A stretch of 64,000 bases of DNA from Physcomitrium patens (Eukaryota; Streptophyta; Bryopsida; Funariales; Funariaceae): NCBI RefSeq assembly GCF_000002425.4, contig NC_037273.1, positions 9,436,089 through 9,500,088 on the forward strand, given 5' to 3'. A model generated the notes under the pieces. It had not been told where the DNA came from, did not search any database, and saw nothing but the letters and a program-made list of their open reading frames with translations. The first letter of the stretch is position 1, and each line of letters begins with the position of its first letter. Shown in pieces: positions 1 to 12,840 of this stretch. The position numbers and the translations under genes were made by a program.

Positions 1-1689
1 AAATCTACTTACTGGAACAAGATCAAACGGAAGCTGGCCTTCCAAAAACTTGGCCACCTAAAATAATACAAAAAGTGAAGGAAGGTGAGTAATGTTTTGA
101 AACAGTATCCTTGAATCTAACAAACACCACGCACAAGGGGTGGTCCAAACGATTGAGAAGTTTTTATGCATGTAAGTTGAATCCACTATAACCCATCGTT
201 TAAGATCAGTTTCAGAACTGTGCCGCGTCTGGACTCAGAAAATTTCTTTCAAAAATTAATTTAGCAGCTTTCAAATCAAGTCTAGGTCAGGTCATACCCA
301 ACCAATATTTCGCAAGTCGGCAGCCATAACTTTCTCCATACCAAGATGTTGGACTTTAATCACCACACGAGTGTTATCACGAAGAACCCCTGCATGCACC
401 TAGTCCAACAAAATACAAGAAAACATATCGAATTTCAACACGACACCCACATTGATAGGAGTGAAGTCTAAAAATTGAGAAGATAAAGCATAAGTATGCA
501 GACATACACACCCAAGAGATTCTAACATGAAGCAACAGACGTACATAGTGATGGACCATGCTTCTGATCAAAAAACCATCACACAATGTCCTTAACCCTG
601 ATATCCCAGTCTGATTAGAATAACTATACCTGGGCAATAGAAGCAGCAGCAAGCGCGGTCGGATCTACTTGTAAAAAAACTTCATCAAGCGGTACTGACC
701 CTCCTGCGTCGTGAGTCAAAGATTTGCTGACAGGACAAGTAGCAAGCTGCTGCATGATGCTGCGTTCAACTTCATCAAAAGGACGAGGTGGGGCATTGTC
801 TAGATGGTTAGACAAGCGCCGGGTCCAAGGCTCTGGTACAAAGTCCTGCTCATCCAACGTAAATTTCATTACACTTACACGTGATTCTGAAATCATTGAT
901 TCGGACGTTCAAAACACTACCACCGACTTTTAAGAAGGCCAAGCGAACCACCGTATGAACCATACACTATAGACCACACGGATAGGATTACTTACAGCTT
1001 TAGTGGCTAAAATTTGTGCAGATTTGACGTAGAATCCACTCATGTCTAGAACCAGACTGTGTACTTTCTCACCACCCCACTCGTGGCGCACAGCCCACAC
1101 TTTGTCCCGCTCTGCTGAAGTCATGTTCCTCACTTGCCTCTTAGTCTTGATGTACCTGACAAATAACAGCCCTATGGGCTGCACATAAATGTTCTCTTGC
1201 TTCTAAAGAAGTAAATAAATCAGCAGCTTGACTTCGCTGGGCACCTTACCCTTCTCTTCATTTTAAGGGAACGAGCTAAGAAATAACATAATCTGACAAG
1301 TGTCCTAAACGCATTATTAACATCATCATCTAAACTATGCGACCCACTCAGTTATAGTTCCTCAAGTGATAATGCAAGACATGTTCATGGGATTTGAATT
1401 TGCAGCATGTGACCCATTGAGAATTTCGCCCATTAAACAGAGAAGGAGAGGGTTAATACCGGAAATATATCGGCAAAAGACGTTTCCAGAACTTCAGAGT
1501 GCGATAGACATTGGGCAAACACAACCGCACAATTGGCTGAGATACAGTTATCCCCAACACTGGCCTTGCTATAGACTCCATAACTCTCCTCGCCGGCATT
1601 GGAAGCGTCTGAGTATCCAAGAGTAGAGATGACGAATCGCTCTTAAAAATGTGTCTGAAAATAAAAACCTCATAACATCGCTTCATATC
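1..1689 (-). CDS. ABC1K/ADCK-family atypical protein kinase, 5' part, running off the left edge
   Basis: Five exons join in frame on the minus strand with GT/AG borders: 1689-1460, 1155-996, 845-630, 399-298 and 57-13, followed by a donor at 12-11; the rest lies outside the window. The exons encode a hydrophobic N-terminal stretch, the ABC1-specific helix with FYVKSAQ (the family's KxGQ motif, here KxAQ), the alanine-rich AAASIAQVH loop and the beta-3 strand VVIKVQH with the likely catalytic lysine. ABC1K proteins are UbiB-like atypical kinases or ATPases of plastids and mitochondria, tied to prenylquinone and lipid metabolism. The best match from memory is the plant subgroup containing Arabidopsis AT4G24810, including the segment VPEPWTRRL and the PLDEVF region. 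The start codon is uncertain: an in-frame ATG lies at 1686, another in the same exon, and an upstream exon is possible. Family assignment is firm; substrate and organelle are unknown. Confidence 0.88.
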
Positions 1690-1855
1690 CTAGATGAAAT
1701 CAGGAGCAGCTCAAAATTCAAACAACCCCGTAAACACAGATTCCTCCAAAGGGGAAAAAGAGAATCCAATTAAAATTACAAAAATCCTATCACTATTTAC
1801 AATCATAGTGACCTCCATTGACCTAATTACAACTTTCTTGAATCCACTATCTTAC

Positions 1856-2350
1856 CAACTGCTTGAGAGCACCGAAAGGCAGCGTACAAATGCTGAGCGC
1901 CTGAAGAGCCGGCCATGCGCCTTCACACAACGACCTGGAAAGCAGAAGCGCTGCGATTTTGACAATTGTAGTCAAGCACCCAACAACCAAAGATACTCCC
2001 CCACAATCCCCGTCTCTCCTGCCCTCTCGTCCATTCGTCCTATCATTCTTCGTAAATACTTCCAACAGCTGCCGCAAGACTGTAACCCCTTCCCGCTTCC
2101 CAGCTCGCAAAGACCCATACTCCCTGTTTTTACCCGTCCGCAATAGCGACGCCTCATGACCCAGACCGCCAAAGGAAGCACACACATATTTCCGACGACC
2201 ATCCAAAAACGTCAACTGCTCACAACAAGTCCTCCTTGCAAGCTCCACGTTCTCTCTTCCCACATCATCCTTCACTGCCTCCCTCCCGTGCTGCGGCAGT
2301 AATCGCCGATTGTGCCTCCGCAGCCGCAGCATGCCCTCCCTATCCTCCAT
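1856..2350 (-). other. possible 5' exon or 5' UTR of the ABC1K gene
   Basis: A 167-codon minus-strand ORF opens at the ATG at 2350 and reaches a good donor (TTG then GTAAGA) at 1856-1854. Joining this donor to the acceptor at 1690 keeps phase 0 into the first recognised ABC1K exon. The encoded peptide is Arg- and Gly-rich, with a short hydrophobic stretch near its end, and resembles nothing I know. It could be a transit-peptide exon, but GC-rich 5' UTR sequence can also stay open by chance. Nothing here decides between the two. Confidence 0.35.
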
Positions 2351-3365
2351 TCTTCACACACCCACCTCTATCACATTCTCATAAAAATTCAAACCGACGT
2401 GCTGCTACGATACATGTCGCAAATCTCTCAAGCCAATTCCATCCAGAGAACAAAGGTGCGGAAAAGGCGCAAGCAAGATAGCAGCTTAGGTGGCTCCTGT
2501 GACATCATGAATGTAGGACCAGCATTAAATTGAATGAAAAAGCTCTGCAGTGGTTCAAACCCATTGGATTTGCAACATTCAAAAGCAGAGCTCGTGAGTT
2601 TCACGCGTGGCTTTGTTCCGGTAACGTGCCAGCACCATCTTCCTCGTCCGATGTCCCCTCTCACTGTTACTCCATTCCTCCTTTTGATTATCTCTGTTTG
2701 ACAGGAGGTTAGGGTTTCAGACCCCCTGCTAATTGCTACGACATTGAATCTTCGATCACGGAATCAGAGCTTAATGCACGGTGCGCAATTCGTCTATCAT
2801 CATTTGGAGCCTCGATGGTTTGCATGAGTCGTTTTCGACTGAATTCTAGGAATTTGGAGAGAATGTTGTGATGTTGCCACATAGTGACCCACCACCTGTT
2901 GACGTATACATCCATCCAAACGTTGTCATCCAACTAATAGTTCATCCATTACGTTCAGGATTGCAATGACACCTAGCCACTCTTCCATTAGATTAAGGGC
3001 ATTGCGACTGTTGGTGCCAACAATAGCATTAGATGTCCTGGCCTTGGAATAGGCTCTACTTTGGAGGGTTCAATTGCCTCAACAAGATAAAGAATTTCTT
3101 TAATAGCTTATTATGTGGACATTTTATTTGTGGTTTGAGCATTGAGATTTAGACTAAAATTTTAATTTATTGTGATTAGATTTAGATTAGAACTTCATGA
3201 CACCAAGTTTAATTTGAGCTTTAGTTTATTGTGACCAAGTGTAGACTAAAGCTTCATTTTATTGCATCCAAGTTTAGACTAGAACTTTAAATTATATTAT
3301 GGATTTTTATTAAAGCTTTATAAATTTTAGTGAAGTTTATCATAACAAGAAATAAACCAAGTATG
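2351..3365. other. intergenic region upstream of the ABC1K gene
   Basis: The first 350 bp are moderately GC-rich, as expected for a promoter or 5' UTR. After about 3000 the sequence turns AT-rich, with short repeated phrases around TTTAGACTAGAACTT. I see no supported gene; the short ORFs here show no family resemblance. Confidence 0.5.
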
Positions 3366-3878
3366 TGTCAAGGACATACTTATCTACTCTAATAATTATT
3401 TAAATAATATAATTAGGTAGAAGAAAGAAAAAATAAGTTAATTTGATAATAACTTGTAGAAAAGCCTCTTAGATGTGGTTTCACCTTTAAACGTATCTAC
3501 AAGTGATTGATAGGTTGAATACTTGGCTAATAAGTTAGCCATATGTCATACATGTTGGTAGCTTGTATTACAAGCTAATTATGTGGCGCACATATAAGAA
3601 ACTTGTCTTGCAAGTTAAGACACATGTCAGAGGTCTTATAAAATGTTGAGACATAGTTCTTAGTTAGATAATCTATATAGAAGTAAGAATGAAGCCTTCT
3701 TCACTCTTATTAAAGCCTTTTTACTTCTTAATCTTATTTTAAGTCCTTCTAGTCTTTTTATTTTTGATAATAGGTATTTTATACTAATATTATATCATCT
3801 TTGAGTAATTATTTAGTCCTTTTGAGTGACTTAAGAGTGTATTAATCTTTTGCTTCTTTGAAGTTTACATCCTTGATA
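3366..3878 (+). repeat. 5' LTR of the relic element
   Basis: It begins TGTCAAGGACATAC and ends CCTTGATA. The middle matches the LTR of the 47-53 kb family, including the phrases around GAATGAAGCC and TTCTTCACTC. Confidence 0.75.
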
Positions 3879-4182
3879 GTTTGACACGAGTAGAATTCAT
3901 TGTTCTTGTTTTAATTAAAAGTAAATGGATTATTTTATTTCTTTTTTTGTATTTTTTAAGGTTGTAGACTATCTATCTTCAAACTAAAATTCTTGTACTT
4001 AAATAGAAATAGGTAAAAGTAGATTAATTTTTATAATATCTTTTAAAAAAAACTTCTTAAAAGCTTCATAAACATAGTTTTGACTTTATATGTATTTATA
4101 ATTGATTGGTAGGTTAGAAACTTGGTCAACAAGTTAACTACATATTCTACGTATTAATAGCTTGTGAAATAATTTAGATATG

Positions 4183-4711
4183 TATCAAAGACATGAATCT
4201 CAAAGAAAGAAAATCTTCAATACACTCTTGTGTCACTGAAGAGAATTAGAAAGTCATTCAAAAGGTGAAGTAATATTAAACTAGAATGGCTACTGCCAAA
4301 CTCAAGAAGATTAGAAAGTCTTGAAACAAGACTAAGGACTAAAAATGCTTTGATAAGAGTGAAAAAGGCTTCACTCTTGCCTCTATATATACTCTTAACT
4401 AAGAACTATGTGGCAATGTCATATAGGACCTCCAAAACGTATTGACTTTGCTAGCTACATGTCTTAACTTGCAAGATAAGTTATCTATGTATATGCCACA
4501 TAACTAGCTTATTTTACAAGCTATTAAATGGAATTAACTTGTTCCATAAGCTACCAATACGTGGTTAACTTATTGGCCAAGTTTCTATCCTACAAATACA
4601 TCTAAAGTCAAAACCGTATTTATGAAGCTTTTAGGAAGCTTTTCTAGAAGATGTTATGAAATTAATCTATATTTATCTACTTCTACCTAATCATATAAAT
4701 AAATATTGAAG

Positions 4712-4758
<47 letters not shown>

Positions 4759-4764
4759 GTAATA
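4183..4764 (-). repeat. 3' LTR of the 4.2-9.5 kb element, with an AT microsatellite
   Basis: This LTR is enlarged by an (AT)n run at about 4716-4756 next to its terminal GTAATA. The adjacent decayed polypurine region matches the one beside the 47.9 kb LTR. Confidence 0.75.
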
Positions 4765-4819
4765 TTATCTTCCCTTTTAGGAATAGTTTCACGAGGAGCG
4801 GTCATCATCTTTCATGGAT

Positions 4820-7800
4820 CTTTGCAATTCTTTATCTTAGTTTTGATGGATGTTTTTGATAAAAAGCCTCAACCTTCTTTGTTGCATTTACAAGATTCTA
4901 TGCTGACTCCCATGTGCGTTTGCTAATATCATATCCATCTCAATGAAGAAGATATTCTAATCTATTTTAGTGATGTCTAGAATCTAAGACTTCTTCTACT
5001 TCGAATTCTTGATTATTATCCACTTCTATAGGAAAATGTGGCATTTGTCTTCTTTTCGAGATATTCACTATCTTATATGGCTCAAAAAGGGACATATAAA
5101 ATATAAGGTGGATCTTCATAGACTTCGATAGATATAATTAATAAGCAATAGGATTGATTTGTTCACAAATAGAGAAAAGTCTCAACTTACAATAGTCCAA
5201 CTTATTACAAGGACAAGTAGTCTTGATATTACGACAAAGTAACCATACCTTGTCACCTATATTGAATTGTGGTTGTTCCTTGCAATAGGCATCCATATTG
5301 GTCTTTTGTCATTCTTGAGCTTTCTTTAATTGTGTCTTCATAGTTGTATGTAGCTCTAACAAACAATTTGTTAAATCTTCCATAGTAGGATTATCAACTT
5401 TTGAAAAGTCAAAAGTATCAAATTATAGATGAAAACCATAATTGGCAAAGAAAGGTGTTTGTTGAGTAGAAGAATGCACGGAATTATTGGATACAAACTC
5501 TGCCAATGGCAAAAGAGTTGTCCAATCATCTTCATGTTAATTGATGATACATCTCAAATACCGTTCCAAAACTTAATTCACTCGTTCTGTTTGTTCATCA
5601 GTTTGAGGATGAAAAACTAAAGAGAGCTTTATATCCACATTTAAAATCTTGAATAGGGTTCTCCAAAATCTTGATACAAATTAAGTCTCCCTATCCGATA
5701 TAATATCCTTTGGCAATCCATGATAGAGATAGATATTATCAATAAAAAGCCTAGTTGTTTCTTCACCTGAAATAGATTTTATATATAGTACAAAATGTGC
5801 CATTTTGGTGAAGCAATCTACGATTACAAATATAGAGTCATATGAACTTGAAATTAGAAGATTTGTAATAAAATCCATAGAAACAAAAGATCATGGTTAT
5901 TTAAGAATTAGTAACGACTGAAGAAGTCGATAAGGTCAATGGTGAGGAGTTTTAGATCTTGAATAAGTATCGTATGATTGTACAAAAACTTTGACTATCT
6001 TCTACATTTGAGGCTACCAAAAATCTTTTGATATTAGTTCCAAAGTCTTATTGTATCCAAAATGTCCGATTGCTAGAAAATCATGACAAGTTTGAAGGAC
6101 ACGTAATCAAGCCTTGTCTTTTAAAATATATATGCGAACTTCAAAATATAGTAGATTATTTTTAAACTCAAACTTTGAAGTGCTATAAGACTTAGACTTG
6201 ATATCATGAACAAGAGGATTAGAAGACATATTTGATTGAATTTACTTCACAAAGATTGAATCAACAATCAATGTTGATTTTATTGCTTGAAGATAAAAAG
6301 ACTCATGCTTCAAAAAAATCATTATTTTTTGATCAAAAGATGCATTTTCTTCTTTTGGTGCAAGATAAGAATGCCTACAAAGGGCATCTGATAGACTTTG
6401 TTGTTTTTTAGATCAATAAGTAAACTTGAAATTGAATCTAGATAAAGACATGTTCCAACAGGCTTGATGATGATTCAAAATATATGATGACATAAAGTAC
6501 TTAAGGTTCTTATGATCCGTATATACAATGATTGGATTTGAAGTACCTTTTAGATAATGATTCCATTCTTAAAATGAATCAATGATTACAAGAAGTTCTT
6601 TGTTATGGATTTCATAATTAATCTTGGTTGCTAAAAATTTCTTGGAATAAAAAGCTACTAAGTAGAATTTGTTATTTGTTTCTATTTGTGACAATATAAT
6701 ATCCATAGCAAAGTTTGATGCATCTCTTTCCATAAAAAATGCCATAGAAAAGTCGACACAATATAAGATTGATGCAAAAGTAAATTCCTTCTTTAAAGTA
6801 TCAAATGATATTTGTACTTCTTTATTCTATTGAAATTTATCTTTACAAATCAAACATATAAGTGAAGCTGCAACTTGAAAAAAGTTGATGAAGATTCAAT
6901 AGTAATTAGCAAAGCCCAAAAAACATTGCACATCTCATATTGTTTTTAGAATCTTTCAATCTATGATAGTTTGGACCTTCTTAGGCTCCATCTTAAGGCC
7001 TTCGTTGAAAATGATGTATGCTAAAAAATCAACTTGAGTAGTATAGAATATACACTTTTTCAACTTGGCATATAATCTTGTATTTCTAAATTTCTGTAAT
7101 ATGCAACGAACATGAAGTTCATGTTTGTCTGTATTCTTAGAATAGATTAGAATGTCAATTAAATAGCAAATGACAAAATCATCTAGAAACTCTCAAAGAA
7201 CATCATTCATAAGATGTTGAAAGTGGCTAATAAATTTGTGAGTCCAAAAGGTATAACATTATATTCAAAATTCTATACCTCGTTTGAAAAGCAATCTTCC
7301 ATTCACCTCTTTTTTTGATACAAACTAAGTTGTATGCTCCTCATAGATCTATTTTGGTATAGATATTTGCTTGATTGAGTTAGTAAAGAAGTCCTAAAAT
7401 CAAAAGCAAAGGATACCTATTTTTGATGGTGATCTTATTAAGTCCTCAATAATCTACATATATCTTTAGAGATTTGTCTTTCTTCTTCACAAATAAGATA
7501 GCAACCCCGGTTGGAGTTTTAAAATGGCGTATGAAGTTCTTTGCTAATTTTTCATCAATATATCCCTTTAATGTAGCCAATTCATCCTACAATAAGTTAA
7601 AAATTGGTCCAAATGGTAGTTTAGCTCTTTCTTGCAAATCAATTGAACAATCATAAGATCATTGTTTTGGAAGAATATATGCATTCTTCTTTTTAAAAAT
7701 ATCTTAAAATTCTTGATATTGGCTAAAAATACTACTTGATATTTTTCCACCATTAAAAATGGGCATAGCATATATAACAAAAGATGATCCTTCTTTTGTA

Positions 7801-8330
7801 GCATATATGAAAGCTCTTGTATTTAATAGTAAAGGTTTGGATGTACTAGATTGATGTACTTCTACTTCACTAATCTGATCTTGAATTATACTACCAAAAA
7901 AGTTAAGATTATGAAAAATCCAATCTATTTGACGATTATATTATTTTAGCCATGATAATCCTAAAATAACCAGATTAGAATGATATCTTGTTACATTAAA
8001 TACTACTACACTGTTATGATCTTTAATTGCTACATCTAAAGGAATAGTTTCATGGATAATATTTTTAAAAGATAACAAATGACCATCTATGATTTCTATA
8101 TGTATAGGATTAGTTTTCTTGACTATAGATGTTTTTTGATTTTTAACAAAATCTTCATCTATAAAACAAGCTGAGGCTCCTGAATCTAATAAGACAAAGA
8201 CTTTGTGATTTTTAGGTCCTAAACACACATCTCTTGTAAAACAAGGTGAAGGATCTGAGGAGAGAATAGGACCTTTATTAGGCATTGTACATGATTCTAG
8301 TTGCACAGACCTTTTTGTAGCTGAAAAAAC
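4820..8330 (-). pseudogene. chromovirus pol remnant
   Basis: Reading leftwards, a protease segment (ORF 8306-7941) keeps the active-site LLDSGASACF. RT, RNase H and integrase follow in many broken frames; the stretch 5878-5681 resembles the integrase core (MDFITNLL, IVDCFTKMAHF). A chromodomain remnant lies near 4880-5040. Stop codons are dense and mostly explicable as C-to-T or G-to-A changes of Arg, Gln and Trp codons. It cannot be translated as a functional polyprotein. Confidence 0.8.
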
Positions 8331-8972
8331 TCATTTTTCAACATATTATTTACTTTGGTAATTGTGCTCCTCATTTTATAATTGTGTTGCTTCTTTGGAC
8401 AATGTTAAGCAGTGTACTTAGCTTCTTTATAATATAAATACAAACCCTCGTAGTGATGCCAAGTCTTTTCTTGCTTTATGAGATGTTTAAAATATATTGT
8501 ATCAATTTGCATTACTTTCAACCTTAATTAATATGTTTCAAAAAAACTTGGGAGGTGCCGCCATTACTTGACTTGTTTTTCTTTAGTCAAGTCTTTGTTG
8601 TTGACGTCTTTTAAATAATTGATTGTCATATGTAATGACTGCAAAATCTTTTGAACAATCTATTGAAGATCTATAATAGTTGTAAATTTATTTTTACTTT
8701 TGTTAGGAATAGCATCCATAATCTTTTCTTCTCTAGACAACTAAAACAAATCCAAAAAGTTAAATTAGAGGAGGATAATCTCCAACCTTTAATAAAAATT
8801 TCCACAAATAGGGATAATCCAATCTCTTTAAAGAAAAGATCAATGTTAAAAAATAAGATTTTTTTATTTAAAGGTGGATAGTCTACAATCTTCAAAATAT
8901 GATAATAGAAGTAAGATAATTTATTCATTTTTAAAATAAGATAGAAATAATATGTTAGCACTCTTGTCAAAC
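8331..8972 (-). pseudogene. gag C-terminal remnant and leader remnant
   Basis: A decayed zinc-knuckle region matches the antisense of the intact gag at 51.7 kb (the phrases around CTTCTTTGGACAATGTT). Compared with the intact relative, most of gag is deleted. The leader hairpin is no longer recognisable, although GGATAATCC-like phrases remain near 8820 and 8880. Confidence 0.6.
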
Positions 8973-9522
8973 TATCAAAGATATGAATCTCAAAGAAAGA
9001 AAATTCTCAATACACTCTTATGTCACTAAAGAGAACTAAAATGTCACTCAAAAGGTGATGTAATATTAAACTAGAATAGCTATTACTAAAAATAAGAAGA
9101 CTAGAAAGTCTTGAAATAAGGCTAAGAATTATAAAGGTATTGACAAGAGTGAAGAAGACTTCACTCTTACCTCTATATAGACTTTTAACTAGGAGCTATG
9201 TAGCGATGTCCTATAAGACTTCCAAAACGTATTGACTTTATTAGCCATATGTCTTAACTTGCAAGACAAGTTATTTATGTATGTGCCACATAATTAGCTT
9301 GTTCTACAAGCTATTACATGGAGTTAACTTGTTCCATAAGCTACCAACACATGGTTAGCTTGTTGGCCAAGTTTCTACCCTACAAATACATCTAAAATCA
9401 AAATCATGTCTATGAAGCTTCTAAGAAGCTCGTGTAAAAGTTATTATGAAATTAATCTATATTTACCTACTTCTACCTAATCATATAAGTAACTATTGGA
9501 ATAAATATATATGCCCATGATA
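8973..9522 (-). repeat. 5' LTR of the 4.2-9.5 kb element
   Basis: It matches the 4183-4764 LTR over its length, without the AT expansion. The putative transcript-start segment TTGACAAGAGT (antisense) lies at 9140-9150. Confidence 0.75.
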
Positions 9523-9610
9523 CTATGTGGCACACTTATAGAAAACTTATCTTACAAAGTCAATATGTATTAGAGGTCCTATAAAATATCATCACATAGC
9601 TCTTAATTAG

Positions 9611-10171
9611 TGTCACGGACATACTCATGTAAGCTAGTAATTACATATATAAATAGGTAGAAGTAAGTAAAAGTAAGTAAAAGTAAGTTAATTCTATAGT
9701 ATTTAATATGGAAGCTTCTTAGAAGCTTTATAGATGCTACTTTGACTTCATAGGTGTCTTTAATTGACTTTTTGGATTAGAAACGTGGTCAACAAGTTGG
9801 CCATGTACCACACATGTTGTTAGTTTGAAGATCAAGCTAACTAGGTGGCTCGCACATAGAAAAACTTGCCTTGTAAGTCAAGGCATGTATCCTACAAAGT
9901 CAACACATATTGGAGGTCCTATAGAATGTCACCACATAGCCCCTAGTTAGATAGTATATATAGAGACAAGAGTGAAGCCTTCTTCACTGTTGTCAATTCT
10001 TTTCTTGCTTTTATTCTAGTTTCAAGGGTCTCTAGTTTTCTTGTCTTTTGGCAATAGCCATTCTAGTTTCTCTTTCAATATACATACTTATTTATTTATA
10101 TTTTGTTACCTTTCTTTGAGTGAAGGCTCACTTGTCTGGATTATTTTTTCATCGAGTTCTTGTCCTTGATA
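9611..10171 (+). repeat. solo LTR with target duplication ATTAG
   Basis: A full-length LTR runs from TGTCACGGACATAC to CTTGTCCTTGATA and is flanked by ATTAG at 9606-9610 and 10172-10176. Sequence on both sides belongs to one older LTR that continues across it. Unequal recombination between the LTRs of a complete insertion is the usual origin. Confidence 0.85.
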
Positions 10172-10429
10172 ATTAGATATTATACATAGAGGCAAGAGTG
10201 AAGCATTTTTCTCTCTTGTCCATGCTTTTTTATTTCTTAGTCTTATTTTAAGATTTTTTAGTTTTTTTTTGTCTTTAGCAATAATCATTTTAGTTCAATA
10301 TATTATTATCTTTGAGTGATTTCTTAGATTTTTTGAGTGACACATGGGTATGTTGAGGTTTTTTCCTTTGAAATTCATATTTTTGATACATACTAGAAGT
10401 TATAGTTGATAATAAATCTACTTGTCTAA

Positions 10430-12152
10430 TTTCTACAGAAATAACTAAACTTCATAGTTGCAAAGCCAAAAATAATGCAATGTGACACAATGTAAGGACA
10501 AAGAAGAAGTAGCAATTATAATTGAGGCTTGTCTTAGATCCTCTAATTCTTAGATAGTTGTTTAAAGTATTACTTGCAGAGAAGCAATGGTATATGAAAC
10601 ATAGCAGCCTCACAGGATAAATTATTTTCTTTTTATATGATTTTTTATTTTTTATTTTTATTTTTTGGCTTGAACTTAGAATGATAAAAAATAATTTTTT
10701 TCAAAATAAAATATACTTATTTTTTTATTTTTAATATATATATATATAAGTTAAAGCAAAAGTTGATGGTTGAAGTATATTAAAAAAAAATCTATTTATA
10801 TATTCTAATGCTAATTTAAACAACTTAAGACAATAAAATAAATAGAATGAAATATTATTTGAAATAAATTTATTTTTTTATAAATATTTAAATAAAATTT
10901 ATCTTAAAGGCAAAAGACTTAATAATTAAGCTAAAATTTAATTCTATCTAATAATTTAATAAATAAATGTGTAAATTATTGATTAGTATTGATATAGTAT
11001 ACTTTAATTTCACCTTCTAAAATCCTCTTATAAATTTCAATGTGTTTTATACAAGCATAAAATATTAGATTTTATTTAAGTTTAATAGTACCTTAATTAT
11101 TAAAAAATATATCAATATTTTTTACTAATTTATTTATTTTTAAAATAATTTATTTTTTTCATAAGAAATTAAGATATTACTTCTATTTTGACACTTTAAT
11201 TCATTTAGTAAGCTATAAAGCTAGACACCTTCTAATATAATATGACTAAAAACTCAATATTTAGATTTTATTAAAGATTTGGATAAATTAATTACCATTT
11301 ATTTTGCCATCTAATTTGCTCTCTTTCTAATATAAAGATGTATGCTTGAATTGATCTCTATGTTTTTGAACATAAGTCCCAGTCTATATTTATATTTTAT
11401 TTTATTATACAAAGTTTATCTTCATAATAATGAATATCATAATTTAGAATTTATTTGGTATATCATAGAATATGTTTTATTACTTCTTGATGATACTCTT
11501 TTAGTTTAGATATAAAACTAATCACTTTCTTCCTTGTATAAGCAATATTTGGTCTTGTAATAGTTAAATATAATTTTTTAAACTAATTGATAAAGGAATT
11601 TTGAATCGAAAGGAAAAGATTATATGTTATTCATTAAAATTAATTCTTTTGGCAATGATGTATGTATGCAAATTTACAATCTAGTATTTCAAAATTTTAT
11701 AAATTTATTATTTATATATTTTTTTGATATTTTAAAATTCTTTTAGATATTTTATTAAGGTCAACTCCTAAGTATCTTTAAATAATTTTGAAGTTGACTA
11801 CATCAAAAATAATTTGAAGGTAGTCTTTTAATCAAGTAATAAGTTTGATATTATGTCTCATAAAAAATATATTTTTTATATATAATATAAGTAAAATAAT
11901 ATCACCATTCTTATGCATGTAATATATATTTTTAGTAAAATTATTTATGGTTATATGTATATTCTTTTGAATACTATTTATTTTTTGTATTAGGCTTTAG
12001 ATGATTATTTTAGTTTATAGATGGATATTTTAAATTTGCACACTAGTAATTTTTTTTGAAATAAGATAAATCCTTTTAGTTGAATCATAATTTTTTTTTC
12101 TTTAAGTACACCATTTAAAAACATTGTCTTGATATTTATATAATATATAGTC
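10430..12152 (-). pseudogene. Copia element, 3' part of pol (RT and RNase H)
   Basis: On the minus strand, directly left of the insertion at 12153, the translation contains the Copia RT signature region (IKTMFLNGVLKE, then LVCKFKISIYKLK), matching the family's DVKTAFLNG and LCKLKKSLYGLKQ. It is the continuation of the RT segment at 24646-24132. Farther left, decay is too strong to place the RNase H end or an LTR. Sequence is about 20-25% GC. Confidence 0.7.
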
Positions 12153-12644
12153 TGTAATAGAATATAAACAAGATAATTATATAGATAATTAGAACCATAG
12201 AATTTTCTAGAATTGGAGTTTGGTTAGTGGATCAGGTAGGATTTGCCATAGAACATTCTAGAAAGGATTTAGGGCGGTTATTTAAATGGAACCTACTATA
12301 AAACCTTCTAAAAGAAAGCTCAAGGTGGTTATTCATATAGAGTCCACAACTTAAGAATATTCTAGAAAGTCTAGGATAGTAGAACAAGGTATAAATAAGA
12401 TTGGCTAAGGCCTTTTGGGGCATCTAGTTTTGAAACCTTTCTCATAGTAAAATTTGGTTTTTCATCTTTTTATTCACATCTGTTCTATTTTGTTTCTATT
12501 TGCTCAATTTTGTCTTTTATGTCCTATTCTGTTTAGTTCCATTCAATTTTGTTCTAGTCTATTTTGTCCTATTTTGTGAGCGGGCTTTATATTGTTGTAG
12601 ATTGGAAGGATCTTAGGTTTTTAAGATAGTCTAGTCTTATTTCA
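12153..12644 (+). repeat. 5' LTR of the 12.2-24.1 kb element
   Basis: It begins TGTAATAG and ends TATTTCA. It contains two perfect three-unit heat-shock-element motifs, GAACATTCTAGAA (12251-12263) and GAATATTCTAGAA (12355-12367). Confidence 0.85.
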
Positions 12645-12840
12645 TTAGTATCAAAGCGGATATTAGACTGTTTACTTTTGATAGCATATCAATAGTCATC
12701 ATTTAAACCAAGGTCAGTTGTTGTGGTTACACTGGATATTGTCTTGAGGCTATCGTAAGTTATTCTTAAAAAATCAATCGAGAGGTAAGAAGGCATTACA
12801 ATAGTAGAGTCCATTAAAGAAATTATAGTATGGGAGATAA

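Larger units (their letters stand above)
4183..9522 (-). mobile_element. degenerate Tcn1-like chromovirus, minus strand, nested in the relic LTR
   Basis: The minus orientation follows from the pol remnants and from the polypurine region next to the LTR ending at 4764. LTRs are 4183-4764 (3') and 8973-9522 (5'). Flanks read ATATG and CTATG, a 5-bp target duplication with one change. Two nt beyond the 5' LTR lies ACTCTTGTCAA (8960-8970), the self-primer site in minus orientation. The gag N-terminal half and the third ORF are missing. The element sits inside an older LTR of its own family. Confidence 0.8.
3366..10388 (+). mobile_element. relic Tcn1-like chromovirus with its interior deleted, nested by later insertions
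   Basis: A 5' LTR (3366-3878) is followed after 2 nt by a copy of the self-primer site (TTGACACGAGT, 3881-3891) and a decayed leader to about 3997. A second LTR of the same family starts directly there, so gag and pol are gone. This second LTR is broken into 3998-4182, 9523-9610 and 10172-10388 by an inverted element and a solo LTR. The LTR family is that of the 47.4-53.4 kb element, but C-to-T and G-to-A decay is heavy. I could not find a convincing target duplication. Confidence 0.7.

Noticed and set aside
1694..2146. Plus-strand 150-codon ORF
   Set aside because: It overlaps the probable 5' region of the ABC1K gene on the other strand and shows no family resemblance.
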